From Cepaea nemoralis (taxonomy: Eukaryota > Mollusca > Gastropoda > Stylommatophora > Helicidae), in assembly GCA_014155875.1 (NCBI GenBank), contig JACEFZ010004215.1, positions 1-64,000 on the forward strand: a stretch of DNA of 64,000 bases, written 5' to 3'. This document shows, in pieces, positions 10,855 through 23,311 of the stretch (position 1 is its first letter; the number at the start of each line of letters is the position of its first letter). The position numbers and the translations under genes are program-made. Under the pieces are notes generated by a model that was not told the origin of the DNA, ran no database searches, and saw only the letters and a list, made by a program, of their open reading frames with translations.

Positions 10855-12333
10855 ATGGATGCACGCACAGATTTCTTAGAGTCCGCTAGAGGATGGGGCA
10901 TAAGGCTCGGCTTAGTAGGAGAGAAGCTAGAACTATTTATTAGAGATGAAATGGATTGGTGGGACAAAGAAGATGAACAGATGATGAAAAGACTTGCAGA
11001 ATTAGAAGCAGAGATGCGTCACAAAGCTGAAGAAGATGAGATTAAGAAGAAGCAAATTGAAATACTGAACATGGAGGAATCTACCAGCTCGATTGAGGAA
11101 AAGCCAATCACTCAAGCCGAAACTCTGATAGAAAACGGGGAAGCTGACCGTCACAAAGAAGAGGCATGTATTCCTTTCAGAAAAACAAAAACTTAGGCAC
11201 AGAAAGGCAGATGCTTTCCACCTCAATTCCGAAAAATAAACGGAATCGGAGGAAATGTACCAAGCGTACAGTAAACAGCCACAAACGTGATAAATGTTTA
11301 CACCGCAATAAAAGCGGATTAGCTGGCTTGGCAACCCAGCAATCTCAGGAGCTTCCTAAGACTTCCCAAAGGAGAAAAATCCAGGAGGAGGAGGACCTGA
11401 GGAAAACTATTAAAGAGATCGAAGGCGAGACCTTACCCGACTCTTTTATTCCCTTCAGTTCAGAGAAACTAGGAGTGGAAATGAATTCAGCTGAGACTGG
11501 AATGGATGTAAAACATGATTCCATTGTTTCTCACGGTGTGGCCACACAAGATGAAACTAATTATCAGTATGAATTACTTATCTCAGGTGGGAGATGGCAT
11601 TGAAAATGACACCCCACAACATTCACTTCTATTGGATTTGGCACAAGAAAACCAGACCAGGGAGAGAATACCTCAATTGGACTTGGCACAAGAGAGCCCA
11701 GCCATGGAGGAAAAACAAGACACGGAGGAGAATTCTTACGATGTCAGTATCTTGGAGTCTTTCGAAAAGGAAATTCAAGATAAACAAAGCATTCATGTAG
11801 ATTATACTACGGACTCTGATTCAGGGACGATAAACATGTCTGCTATCAACAAAGAAGAAAATACTTCTTTGGACAAGATGAAGGTAATACCTATCACCAA
11901 CACAGCTGAAGCTAACAGGGGATCACAAATGATGGACTCTGCAGCGGAACAAACCCGGAGCGGTTGGTATACTCAACACTCAGGACCTTGTTTACCTTTC
12001 ACTTCAACCAATGTTGGATGTGGAGAACAGCTGTTTATGTATACTTCTACAAGGAGTGATACAAATTCACAGTTCTTGGGGAACAACATGATTTCTCAAA
12101 GCTGGACAACTTCTACTAGCCTTATACTTTCAAACACAGATTCAAAATGGAACTCTGTTGAAGAGGAACACACCTGGATAAAGAATTATCGAGGGAAGAA
12201 AACTCTTAAATCAGGAGGGAGTAAACGGACGCCCTACCAAGAAAGAGGCAAGTATGAGGTGAATGCACATCATAAAATTATGATGTTTAGCAAATTTCCT
12301 GCCAAAAGGAGGAGATTAAAGGATTTATTATGA
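10855..12333 (+). pseudogene. Element A ORF1 (Gag-like), copy 1, frameshifted
   Basis: Starts at the conserved ATG 10855 (MDARTDFLESARGW). The frame is lost at about 11180, where ~17 bp present in copies 2 and 3 are missing, and is regained in other frames (11166-11603, 11515-12333). The N-terminal ~75 residues are charged and helical (DEMDWWDKEDEQMMKRL), the pattern seen at the start of gypsy-type Gag proteins. The C-terminal part matches copy 2 to the end (PAKRRRLKDLL). No CCHC knuckle is seen. Confidence 0.75.
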
Positions 12334-12704
12334 TCTTTGGCCGACGGAGGAAAAGAAAATGGAGCAACATTACTGCGACCAATTCTTTTAAGAAAACACT
12401 GATGGCACTTCCTCTGCTTATAGGACAAGGGCCAGAAATTGAGTGGACAATAACAGTCTCTCTGCGGCGCAGGAGAATCTTGTTATACATTTTGCAATTT
12501 CCCGGCTGGGAAAAAGTAAAACCTCCAGAGGACAGGACATTACCGAGCAATAGCCGGAAATCCGACACAACACCAGGAGCAAAGATTTGCAAGATTTATC
12601 CTGGGAGAATGGACATGGGATGTCTTTTTGGACTCACCGGACAACCCACTGCCACAAGGAATATTGGGAACCCAGACTTGGAGGCAGTTCTAGAATGGAG
12701 ATAA
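12330..12704 (+). CDS. Element A ORF2, copy 1
   Basis: 125-codon-scale ORF whose ATG overlaps the ORF1 stop as ATGA. It begins MIFGRRRKRKW, is highly basic at the N-terminus and contains FPGWEKVKPPEDR. A one-base loss near 12553 relative to copies 2 and 3 changes the C-terminal third. No known family. Confidence 0.5.
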   Translation: MIFGRRRKRKWSNITATNSFKKTLMALPLLIGQGPEIEWTITVSLRRRRILLYILQFPGWEKVKPPEDRTLPSNSRKSDTTPGAKICKIYPGRMDMGCLFGLTGQPTATRNIGNPDLEAVLEWR

Positions 12705-12779
12705 CTTAGATACATTCTTGAATGCTGCCGAGGCTCTGTTATAGGCTTCATTAATGAACCTACTTAAATTGGGAAGCTA

Positions 12780-15322
12780 TGTGACGGGACAGCCCCGGCA
12801 GCATCCGAATGACACAAGTTTGAAAGGAATTAAAGAGCCCACAAGAATTATTCTATCATTCTCTAAGTAAAAGAATAATTGTCCACCAGAAAATAATCTA
12901 GTCCCCAACCAAGGAATAAGGAAAAACTAACAGAGATTGAAAACAAGAGAAAATTACATTTTGACCACGCACGCCCCATCATTTCTGTAATGCTAGGTCT
13001 GAGAAAGCTTTGATGTCCAGATCAAACGTAAAACCCAGACATCACGGCACCAGTCGGCGGGCGCTATCAAAGGTTGACAACTCATTGTTTTCAGTACCAG
13101 GGAGAGAAAGACCGAAAAGTGTGAAATCTGGGCTGGAGATGAATTGATACATGGACATGCTACTCAGGGGAAAACCCGTGTGATCCAAAGACGGCAATAT
13201 AATGCAGGCCTAACACCTTATCTAAAAGTCCAGACTTTGTGGAGCCAGGACAACGTCTGTAATTGCCACCACAAGGGAGAAATTAGAACCAGATGCCTAA
13301 CACCTCACTGCAATACAGCGGCAAAGTAGGAACACATGGCTGACACCTTTTTTCCAGCAACCCAGGAAGGCGGGTGTTAACAGCAGATTGGAATGTAATG
13401 ACGCAACTGCATTGCCGCCAAAGCATGTTTCATTGTTTCAGGCGTGGGGGGGGGCATCGGTCAATTTGATTGACACATGAAACTACCGTCCACAGGAAAG
13501 GAGGAGGGGTGAGAAGAGTTTGGGACTTAATCCATCCCGACATCGTACATGGAAAAATAGGCGGAGTTAATTAATATGGGACATATTAATTAGCCAACGT
13601 GAAAACTAGCCAGGGCTGAAGAGAATAAAACTACATGCATGGCCAGCAAGACTTCAGACGCAAATTTACAATAGCATTCTTAGGATACCTACTGGAGAAA
13701 TATTAACATTTCGTTCTGTTGGACTTCTGTACGAAGTCGTATGACAGGATTTCCTAGCTATAACCCAGGTAATACCATTACTCTGATTAGTTTGTCTGCT
13801 AGTCTGAAGGCTTGTGTAGTTTCTTGTTTCTGCATATTCTCCCAAACTTTACACTCGTGGATTTTCTTTGTACTTAATGTTCCAGTTCTAGCTTTACGAT
13901 TTCACTGAGAACTATTTTCTTTCATTCACCACTTGGTTGTCTGATTTGTTGTATGTGATAATTTGGAGAAATCCATTATCCAAGCTACATGAGCGTGTGG
14001 CTTATGCATGTACAGGAGATACATTTAGAGTCATCCTGTATGATGTTAAACAGTGGGGAGACTGACTACTTAGGAGAAATTCCTGAGAGCTACCAGTCTC
14101 TTGATAGCGTCCAATTAACATTGATTATTTGGACCAACACTTTGAGTGCCTACCAAGATTGTGGTGAAACCACTTGGTTTGAGGAATGGCACCAGTTCAC
14201 CTTGTCTGCATGATGTCTGCATGAGGACAGACATGACTTAGGACATTCAATATCCCAGACAGATTCAGGGAAGGCATTTAATGTTCGACAGGACTGTGCG
14301 ACCAGTCCTTCCGACAAGACAGTATGAATGAATCAGAAAGGGAAGAGGTAAGTGAGGTGAACTTATATGGGAAACACTCCATTACATAAATGTATGTGAA
14401 TATGTATGTTTTGAGCTATAGATGTTCTAAATGGTTTTATGAATATATACATATATATTTATTTATTTAGAACTGATATATGTTTATGTAACATGCCATC
14501 ATCTATCATCATACCATCATATATTATGACTTGAATGTATGTTTATATGAATGTATAGACATATGTGTTTGAGATGTGTAGACGTAGATACTACCCATCT
14601 CCGTTCGTTTTATTCCAGATCTCTTAGGAGCAATGGACAGTCAACAACCCATATCAGGAAGTGACTTAGCCTTGTGAAGGGACCACTTTGGACTCCTTCA
14701 ATCTGACAATGAACTGCGTCTCACTGGGGGAAGCATGACCTATGTGCTTCTGAGCTTTCAGCCAGATGAGTTACGTATACCATAATATCATCATCATCAT
14801 CATCATATGATCATCAAGACTAGAAATAATAAACACAGTTGTTGTATTTTAAAACTCAATTTGTCCGTATAATTCTAAATGTTTATAAATGTTTGTGTAG
14901 CGTATCAAGTACACACATTATTGTATCATTTAGTGGGGGTTCACACATATTGTCCAGAAGTGGGAATCTATGTCCGGGAGGTATCTTGCCTATGCAGTCA
15001 TAAGTAACCAGATTACGTTGCATGTCTTAACTCCTCCTTTCTCACTTCTGGTGATACCAAGTACAGCCAAATCTATATAGATATATTCTATCTTCAACGA
15101 GCCACTTCTTGGCTGTTTTCTTGAGTATCAGGGACAGTGTCTTAAATCAGCATAACAGACATTTGTTCCACGTTTTCTCTCTGGGATTCTGGGTGGTAAT
15201 TAGTCCCTTCTGACAGAGTTAGGGGATCTCAAACTGCATCCAGAACTAACCACCAGTAGAAGAAAATGATTTTGGCTGAGTGGTTGCCCCACTCGGGATC
15301 TAACCTCAGCCAGTTGGTGACA
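12780..15322 (+). repeat. Element A LTR 2 (2543 bp)
   Basis: Same ends as LTR 1 and closest to it by shared indels; it carries the 74-codon ORF at 13989-14213. It follows ORF2 and a GGGAAG purine stretch that may serve as polypurine tract. Confidence 0.92.
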
Positions 15323-16112
15323 TATTGGTCTGCTCGTCCGCTATAGAATCCGGGAGTACACCCTAGAAAATTTTGGTTCGCTTCCGACTTATTGGTCTGC
15401 TCGCCCGCTATAGAATCCGGGAGTAAACCCTAGAACACTTTGGTTCGCTCGCAAGGAACGAACCTATTTCAAATCTGTTAGTCTGGTATTATTCCGGTCT
15501 TGCCCATGGATAGAACCTAGGTCATTCTCACTTACATTCTTAGCAGCATTAGTTAGTTATAATTTATTTCTAATGTAATAGCTTGCTTGATTGTAGGCAA
15601 GATTTTGACACATTAGGACTTCTCATCCATGATAGAATCAGAGAATAAATTCTAGACTATTGATTTTCATAAACCATTCTTTCATTCTTCACCCATTACA
15701 TTTGCTAAGTATTAACTTAGGAATTTGTTTCTAGGGAAGTCTGTTGAATTTAAATAACTTGTTAAAAAGTTAATAATGGATAATATCATATGAGTTAATT
15801 TACATCATTCACCACTGTAGAATTAATAATCACATTAATTAGTGATATTAATTAGTTTATTGATGATTTACTTGATGATTTTTTGATTACATGCTTTATC
15901 ATTTGATTTAATCATGAATAATTTGATAATGCATAATTACTTCAGTGTATGACAGGACTGCTTTGCATCAACTTTCTCACTCAAATTCACTACTATCATT
16001 CTCATAGCAGTGTCAGTTCCTCTTGTCACTATCCTGCTCTAGCATAAATCTAACTAGCTCTCTGTAGGGTAATAATATAATTACTTACCTGAGTTTAAGC
16101 TGAGAAGAGATC

Positions 16113-17602
16113 ATGGATGCGCGCACAGATTTCTTAGAGTCGCTAGAGGATGGGGCATAAGGCTTGGCTTAGTAGGAGAGAAGCTAGAACTATTTATTAG
16201 AGATGAAATGGATTGGTGGGACAAAGAAGATGAACAGATGATGAAAAGACTTGCAGAATTAGAAGCAGATATGCGTCACAAAGCTGAAGAAGATGAGATT
16301 AAGAAGAAGCAAATTGAAATACTGAACATGGAGGAATCTACCAGCTCGATTGAGGAAAAGCCAATCACTCAAGCCGAAACTCTGATAGAAAGCGGGGAAG
16401 CTGACCGTCACAAAGAAGAGGCATGCATTCCTTTGCAAATCCCCATGGCTCAGAAAAACAAAAACTTAGGCACAGAAAGGCAGATGCTTCCCACCTCAAT
16501 TCCAGAAAAGAAACGGAATCGGAGGAAATGTACCAAGCGTACGGTAAACAGTCACAAACGTGATAAATGTTTACACCGCAATGAAAGCGGATTAGCTGGC
16601 GTGGCAACCCAGCAATCTCAGGAGCTTCCTAAGACTTCCCAAAGGAGAAAAATCCAGGAGGAGGAGGACCTGAGGAAAACTATTAAAGAGATCGAAGGCG
16701 AGACCTTACCCGACTCTTTTATTCCCTTCAGTTCAGAGAAACTAGGAGTGGAAATGAATTCAGCTGAGACTGGAATGGATGTAAAACAGGATTCCATTGT
16801 TTCTCACGGTGTGGCCACACAAGATGAAATAATTATCAGTTTGAATTACTTATCTCAGGTGGGAGATGGCATTGAAAATGACACCCCACAACATTCACTT
16901 CTATTGGATTTGGCACAAGAAAACCAGACCAGGGAGAGAATACCTCAATTGGACTTGGCACAAGAGAGCCCAGCCATGGAGGAAAAACAAGACACGGAGG
17001 AGAATTCTTACGATGTCAGTATCTTGGAGTCTTTCGAAAAGGAAACTCAAGATACACAAAGCATTCATGTAGATTATACTACGGTCTCTGATTCAGGGAC
17101 GATACACATGTCTGCTATCAACAAAGAAAATACTTCTTTGGACAAGATGAAGGTAATACCTATCATCAACACAGCTGAAGCTAACAGGGGATCACAAATG
17201 ATGGACTCTGCAGCGGAACAAGCCAGGAACGGTTGGTATACTCAACACTCAGGACCTTGTTTACCTTTCACTTCAACCAATGTTGGATGTGGAGAACAGC
17301 TGTTTATGTATACTTCTACAAGGAGTGATACAAATTCACAGTTCTTGGGGAACCACAGGATTTCTCAATACTGGACAACTTCTACTAGCCTAATACTTTC
17401 AAACACAGATTCAAAATGGAACTCTGTTGAAGAGGAACTCACCTGGATAAAGAATTATCGAGGGAAGAAAACTCTTAAATCAGGAGGGAGTAAACGGACG
17501 CCCTACCAAGAAAGAGGCAAGTATGAGTTGAATGCACATCATAAAATTATGATGTTTAGCAAATTTCCTGCCAAAAGGAGGAGATTAAAGGATTTATTAT
17601 GA
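16113..17602 (+). pseudogene. Element A ORF1 (Gag-like), copy 2, best preserved
   Basis: The homologous ATG is at 16113. A single-base loss at about 16141 breaks the frame, after which 16208-17602 stays open for 464 codons, implying an ancestral protein of about 496 residues. Residues 33-110 are acidic/basic coiled-coil. The middle is rich in S, T, E and Q with two LDLAQE motifs about 16 residues apart, and the C-terminus is basic (KFPAKRRRL). The N-terminal layout, a DF motif, an LxGxxLE-like segment and then K/E/R-rich helix with LAELE, parallels the Gag of element C at 55619, so I infer a Gag relationship. There is no zinc knuckle or protease. The protein would presumably assemble with, or compete for, Gag from an autonomous partner. 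Confidence 0.75.
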
Positions 17603-17910
17603 TCTTTGGCCGACGGAGGAAAAGAAAATGGAGCAACATTACTGCGACCAATTCTTTTAAGAAAACACTGATGGCACTTCCTCTGCTTATAGGACAAGGG
17701 CCAGAAACTGAGTGGACAATAACAGTCTCTCTGCGGTGCAGGAGAATCTTGTTATACATTTTGCATTTTCCCGGCTGGGAAAAAGTGAAACCTCCAGAGG
17801 ACAGGACATTACCGAGCAATAGCCCGGAAATCCGACACAACACCAGGAGCAAAGATTTGCAAGATTTATCCTGGGATGAATGGACATGGGATATTCTTTT
17901 GGACTCATAG
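17599..17910 (+). CDS. Element A ORF2, copy 2
   Basis: The ATG overlaps the ORF1 TGA as ATGA (17599-17602), in the -1 frame relative to ORF1. The 103-residue product is basic at the N-terminus (GRRRKRKW) and ends earlier than the other copies because of local indels near 17875. The overlap is preserved in all three units, suggesting stop-restart or frameshift coupling in the ancestor. Function unknown. Confidence 0.5.
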   Translation: MIFGRRRKRKWSNITATNSFKKTLMALPLLIGQGPETEWTITVSLRCRRILLYILHFPGWEKVKPPEDRTLPSNSPEIRHNTRSKDLQDLSWDEWTWDILLDS

Positions 17911-18051
17911 GACACCCACTGCCACAAGGAATATTGGGAACCCAGACTTGGAGGTAAGTTCTAGGAATGGAGATAACTTAGATACATTCTTGAATGCTGC
18001 CGAGGCTCTGTTATAGGCTTCATTAATGAACCTACTTAAATTGGGAAGCTA

Positions 18052-20578
18052 TGTGACGGGACAGCCCCGGCAGCATCCGAATGACACAAGTTTGAAAGGA
18101 ATTAAAGAGCCCACAAGAATTATTCTATCATTCTCTAAGTAAAAGAATAATTGTCCACCAGAAAATAATCTAGTCCCCAACCAAGGAATAAGGAAAAACT
18201 AACAGAGATTGAAAACAAGAGAAAATTACATTTTGACCACGCACGCCCCATCATTTCTGTAATGCTAGGTCTGAGAAAGCTTTGATGTCCAGATCAAACG
18301 TAAATCCCAGACATCACGGCACCAGTCGGCGGGCGCTATCAAAGGTTGAAAACTCATTGTTTTCAGTACAAGGGAAGAGAAAGACGAAAAGTGTGAAATC
18401 TGGGCTGGGGATGACGTTGATATGGCGGTTCTACTCAGGGGAAAACCCGTGTGATCCAAAGACGGCAATTTAATGCAGGCCTAACACCTATCTAAAAGTC
18501 CAGACTTTGTGGAGCCGGGACGTCTGTAATTGCCACCACAAAGGAGTAATTAGGACCAGATGCTTAACACCTCTCCGCAATACTACGGGGCAAAGTAGGA
18601 ACACATGGCTGGCACATTCCTGCCAGCAACTAGGAAGGCTGGTGTTACCAGCCTATTGGAATGTAATGACGCAACTGCATTGCCGCCAAAGCATGTTTCA
18701 TTGTTTCAGGCGTGTGGGGCATCGGTCAATTTGATTGACCGATGAAACTACCCTTCACCGGAAAGGAGGGGTGAGAAGAGTTTGGGACTTAATCCATCCC
18801 GTCATCTTACATGGAAAAATAGGCGGAGTTAATGAAAATGGGACATATTAATTAACCAACCTGGAAACTAGCCAGGAATTGAATAGAATAAAACTACTTG
18901 CATGGCCAGCAATCCTCAGACGCATTTACAATAGCATTCTTAGGATACCTACTGGAGAAATATTAACATTTCGTTCTGTTGGACTTCTGTACGAAGTATT
19001 ATGACAGGATTTCCTAGCTATAACCCAGGTAATACCATTACTCTGATTAGTTGTCTGCTAGTCTGAAGGCTTGTGTAGTTTCTTGTTCTGCATATTCTCC
19101 AAAACTTTACACTCGTGGATTTTCTTTGTACTTAATGTTCCAGTTCTAGCTTTACGATTTCACTGAGAACTATTTTCTTGTTTCATTCACCACTTGGTTG
19201 TCTGATTTGTTGTATGTGATAATTTGGAGAAATCCATTATCCAAGCTACATGAGCGTGTGGCTTATTCATGTACAGGAGATACATTTAGATTCATCCTGT
19301 ATGATGTTAAACATTGGGGAGACTGACTACTTAGGAGAAATTCCTGAGAGCTACCAGTCTCTTGATAGCGTCCAATTAACATTGATTATTTGGACCAACA
19401 CTTTGAGTGCCTACCAAGATTGTGGTGAAACCACTTGGTTTGAGGAATGGCACCAGTTCACCTTGTCTGCATGATGTCTGCATGAGGACAGACATGACTT
19501 AGGACATTCAATATCCCAGACAGATTCAGGGAAGGCATTTAATGTTCGACAGGACTGTGCGACCAGTCCCTTCCGACAAGACAGTATGAATGAATCAGAA
19601 AGGGAGAGAGTAAGTGAGGTGAACTTATATGGGAAACACTCCATTACACTAAATGTATAGTGAATATGTATGTTTTGAGCTATAGATGTTCTAAATGGTT
19701 TTATGAATATATACATATATATTTATTTATTTAGAACTGATATATGTTTATGTAACATGCCATCATCTATCATCATACCATCATATATTATGACTTGAAT
19801 GTATGTTTATATGAATGTATAGACATATGTGTTTGAGATGTGTAGACGTAGATACTACCCATCTCCGTTCGTTTCATTCCAGATCTCTTAGGAGCAATGG
19901 ACAGTCAACAACCCATATCCGGAAGTGACTTAGCCTTGTGAAGGGACCACTTTGGACTCCTTCAATCTGACAGTGAACTGCGTCTCACTGGGGGAAGCAT
20001 GACCTATGTGCTTCTGAGCTTTTCAGCCAGATGAGTTACGTATACCATAATATAATCATCATCATCATATGATCATCAATAGCAATAATAAACACAGTTG
20101 TTGTATTTTAAACTCAGTTGTCTGTATAATTCTAAATGTTTATAAATGTTTGTGTAGCGTAATCAAGTACACACATTATATCATTTAGTGGGGGTTCGCA
20201 CACTATTGTCCAGAAGTGGGAATCTATGTCCGGGAGGTATCTTGCCTATGCAGTCATAAGTAACCAGATTACGTTGCATAGTCTTAACTCCTCCTTTCTC
20301 ACTTCTGGTGATACCAAGTACAGCCACATCTATATAGATATATTCTATCTTCAACGAGCCACTTCTTGGCTGTTTTCTTGAGTATCAGGGACAGTGTCTT
20401 AAATCAGCATAAAAGACATTAGTTCCACGTTTTCTCTCTGGGATCTGGGGTGGTAATTAGTCCCTTCTGACAGAGTTAGGGGATCTTAAACTGCATCCAG
20501 AACTAAACACCAGTAGAAGAAAATGATGTTGGCTGAGTGGTTGCCCATCTGGGATCTAACCCCAGCCAGTTGGCGACT
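18052..20578 (+). repeat. Element A LTR 3 (2527 bp)
   Basis: Begins TGTGACGG. The end is mutated (GGCGACT instead of GGTGACA). It shares private features with LTR 4, such as gaattgaatagaataaaac near 18887. Confidence 0.9.
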
Positions 20579-21367
20579 TATTGGTCTGCTCGTCCGCTAT
20601 AGAATCCGGGAGTACACCCTAGAAAATTTTGGTTCGCTTCCGACTTAGTGGTCTGCTCGCCCGCTATAGAATCCGGGAGTAAACCCTAGAACACTTTGGT
20701 TCGCTCGCAAGGAACGAACCTATTTCAAATCTGTTAGTCTGGTATTATTCCGGTCTTGCCCATGGATAGAACCTAGGTCATTCTCACTTACATTCTTAGC
20801 AGCATTAGTTAGTTATAATTTATTTCTAATGTAATAGCTTGCTTGATTGTAGGCAAGATTTTGACACATTAGGACTTCTCATCCATGATAGAATCAGAGA
20901 ATAAATTCTAGACTATTGATTTTCATAAACCATTCTTTCATTCTTCACCCATTACATTTGCTAAGTATTAACTTAGGAATTTGTTTCTAGGGAAGTCTGT
21001 AGAATTTAAATAACTTGTTAAAAAGTTAATAATGGATAATATCATATGAGTTAATTTACATCATTCACCACTGTAGAATTAATAATCACATTAATTAGTG
21101 ATATTAATTAGTTTATTGATGATTTACTTGATGATTTTTTGATTACATGCTTTATCATTTGATTTAATCATGAATAATTTGATAATGCTTAGTTAATTCA
21201 GTGTATGACGGACTGCTTTGCATCAACTTTCTCACTCAAATTCACTACTATCATTCTCATAGCAGTGTCAGTTCCTCTTGTCACTATCCTGCTCTAGCAT
21301 AAATCTAACTAGCTCTCTGTAGGGTAATAATATAATTACTTGCCTGAGTTTAAGCTGAGAAGAGATC

Positions 21368-22858
21368 ATGGATGCACGCACAGATTTCTTAGAGTCCGCT
21401 AGAGGATGGGGCATAAGGCTCGGCTTAGTAGGAGAGAAGCTAGAACTATTTATTAGAGATGAAATGGATTGGTGGGACAAAGAAGATGAACAGATGATGA
21501 AAAGACTTGCAGAATTAGAAGCAGATATGCGTCACAAAGCTGAAGAAGATGAGATTAAGAAGAAGCAAATTGAAATACTGAACATGGAGGAATCTACCAG
21601 CTCGATTGAGGAAAAGCCAATCACTCAAGCCGAAACTCTGATAGAAAGCGGGGAAGCTGACCGTCACAAAGAAGAGGCATGCATTCCTTTGCAAATCCCC
21701 ATGGCTCAGAAAAACAAAAACTTAGGCACAGAAAGGCAGATGCTTTCCCACCTCAATTCCGAAAAATAAACGGAATCGGAGGAAATGTACCAAGCGTACA
21801 GTAAACAGTCACAAACGTGATAAATGTTTACACCGCAATGAAAGCGGATTAGCTGGCTTGGCAACCCAGCAATCTCAGGAGCTTCATAAGACTTCCCAAA
21901 AGGAGAAAAATCCAGGAGGAGGAGGACCTGAGGAAAACTATTAAAGAGATCGAAGGCGAGACCTTACCCGACTCTTTTATTCCCTTCAGTTCAGAGAAAC
22001 TAGGAGTGGAAATGAATTCAGCTGAGACTGGAATGGATGTAAAACAGGATTCCATTGTTTCTCACGGTGTGGCCACACAAGATGAAATAATTATCAGTAT
22101 GAATTACTTATCTCAGGTGGGAGATGACATTGAAAATGACACCCCACAACATTCACTTCTATTGGATTTGGCACAAGAAAACCAGACCAGGGAGAGAATA
22201 CCTCAATTGGACTTGGCACAAGAGAGCCCAGCCATGGAGGAAAAACAAGACACGGAGGAGAATTCTTACGATGTCAGTATCTTGGAGTCTTTCGACAAAG
22301 GAAATTCAAGATATACAAAGCATTCATGTAGATTATACTACGGTCTCTGATTCAGGGACGATACACATGTCTGCTATCAACAAAAAAAAATACTTCTTTG
22401 GACAAGATGAAGGTAATACCTATCACCAACACAGCTGAAGCTAACAGGGGATCACAAATGATGGACTCTGCAGCGGAACAAACCCGGAGCGGTTGGTATA
22501 CTCAACACTCAGGACCTTGTTTACCTTTCACTTCAACCAATGTTGGATGTGGAGGACAGCTGTTTATGTATACTTCTACAAGGAGTGATACAAATTCACA
22601 GTTCTTGGGGAACACATGATTTCTCAAAGCTGGACAACTTCTACTAGCCTAATACTTTCAAACACAGATTCAAAATGGAACTCTGTTGAAGAGGAACTCA
22701 CCTGGATAAAGAATTATCAAGGGAAGAAAACTCTTAAATCAGGAGGGAGTAAACGGACAGCCCTACCAAGAAAGAGGCAAGTATGAGTTGAATGCACATC
22801 ATAAAATTATGATGTTTAGCAAATTTCCTGCCAAAAGGAGGAGATTAAAGGATTTATT
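21368..22858 (+). pseudogene. Element A ORF1 (Gag-like), copy 3, frameshifted
   Basis: ATG at 21368. It is open to 21769, where one extra C in a homopolymer region shifts the frame, and is recovered at 22006-22350 and 22398-22619. An extra A run near 22383 and a further indel near 22612 break it again. It otherwise has the same coiled-coil start, LDLAQE repeats and basic tail as copy 2. Confidence 0.72.
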
Positions 22859-23236
22859 ATGATCTTTGGCCGACGGAGGAAAAGAAAATGGAGCAACATT
22901 ACTGCGACCAATTCTTTTAAGAAAACACTGATGGCACTTCCTCTGCTTATAGGACAAGGGCCAGAAATTGAGTGGACAATAACAGTCTCTCTGCGGCGCA
23001 GGAGAATCTTGTTATACATTTTGCAATTTCCCGGCTGGGAAAAAGTAAAACCTCCAGAGGACAGGACATTACCGAGCAATAGCCCGGAAATCCGACACAA
23101 CACCAGGAGCAAAGATTTGCAAGATTTATCCTGGGAGAATGGACATGGGATAGTCTTTTGGACTCACCTAGACACCCCACTGCCACAAGGAATATTGGGA
23201 ACCCAGACTTGGAGGTCAGTTCTAGAATGGAGATAA
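22859..23236 (+). CDS. Element A ORF2, copy 3 (longest)
   Basis: 125 residues from the ATGA overlap. It retains the full C-terminus (ending TWRSVLEWR), which the other copies have lost through indels. W-rich segments (FPGWEKV, VFWTHLD) follow a basic start. No homology recognised. Confidence 0.5.
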   Translation: MIFGRRRKRKWSNITATNSFKKTLMALPLLIGQGPEIEWTITVSLRRRRILLYILQFPGWEKVKPPEDRTLPSNSPEIRHNTRSKDLQDLSWENGHGIVFWTHLDTPLPQGILGTQTWRSVLEWR

Positions 23237-23311
23237 CTTAGATACATTCTTGAATGCTGCCGAGGCTCTGTTATAGGCTTCATTAATGAACCTGCTTAAA
23301 TTGGGAAGCTA

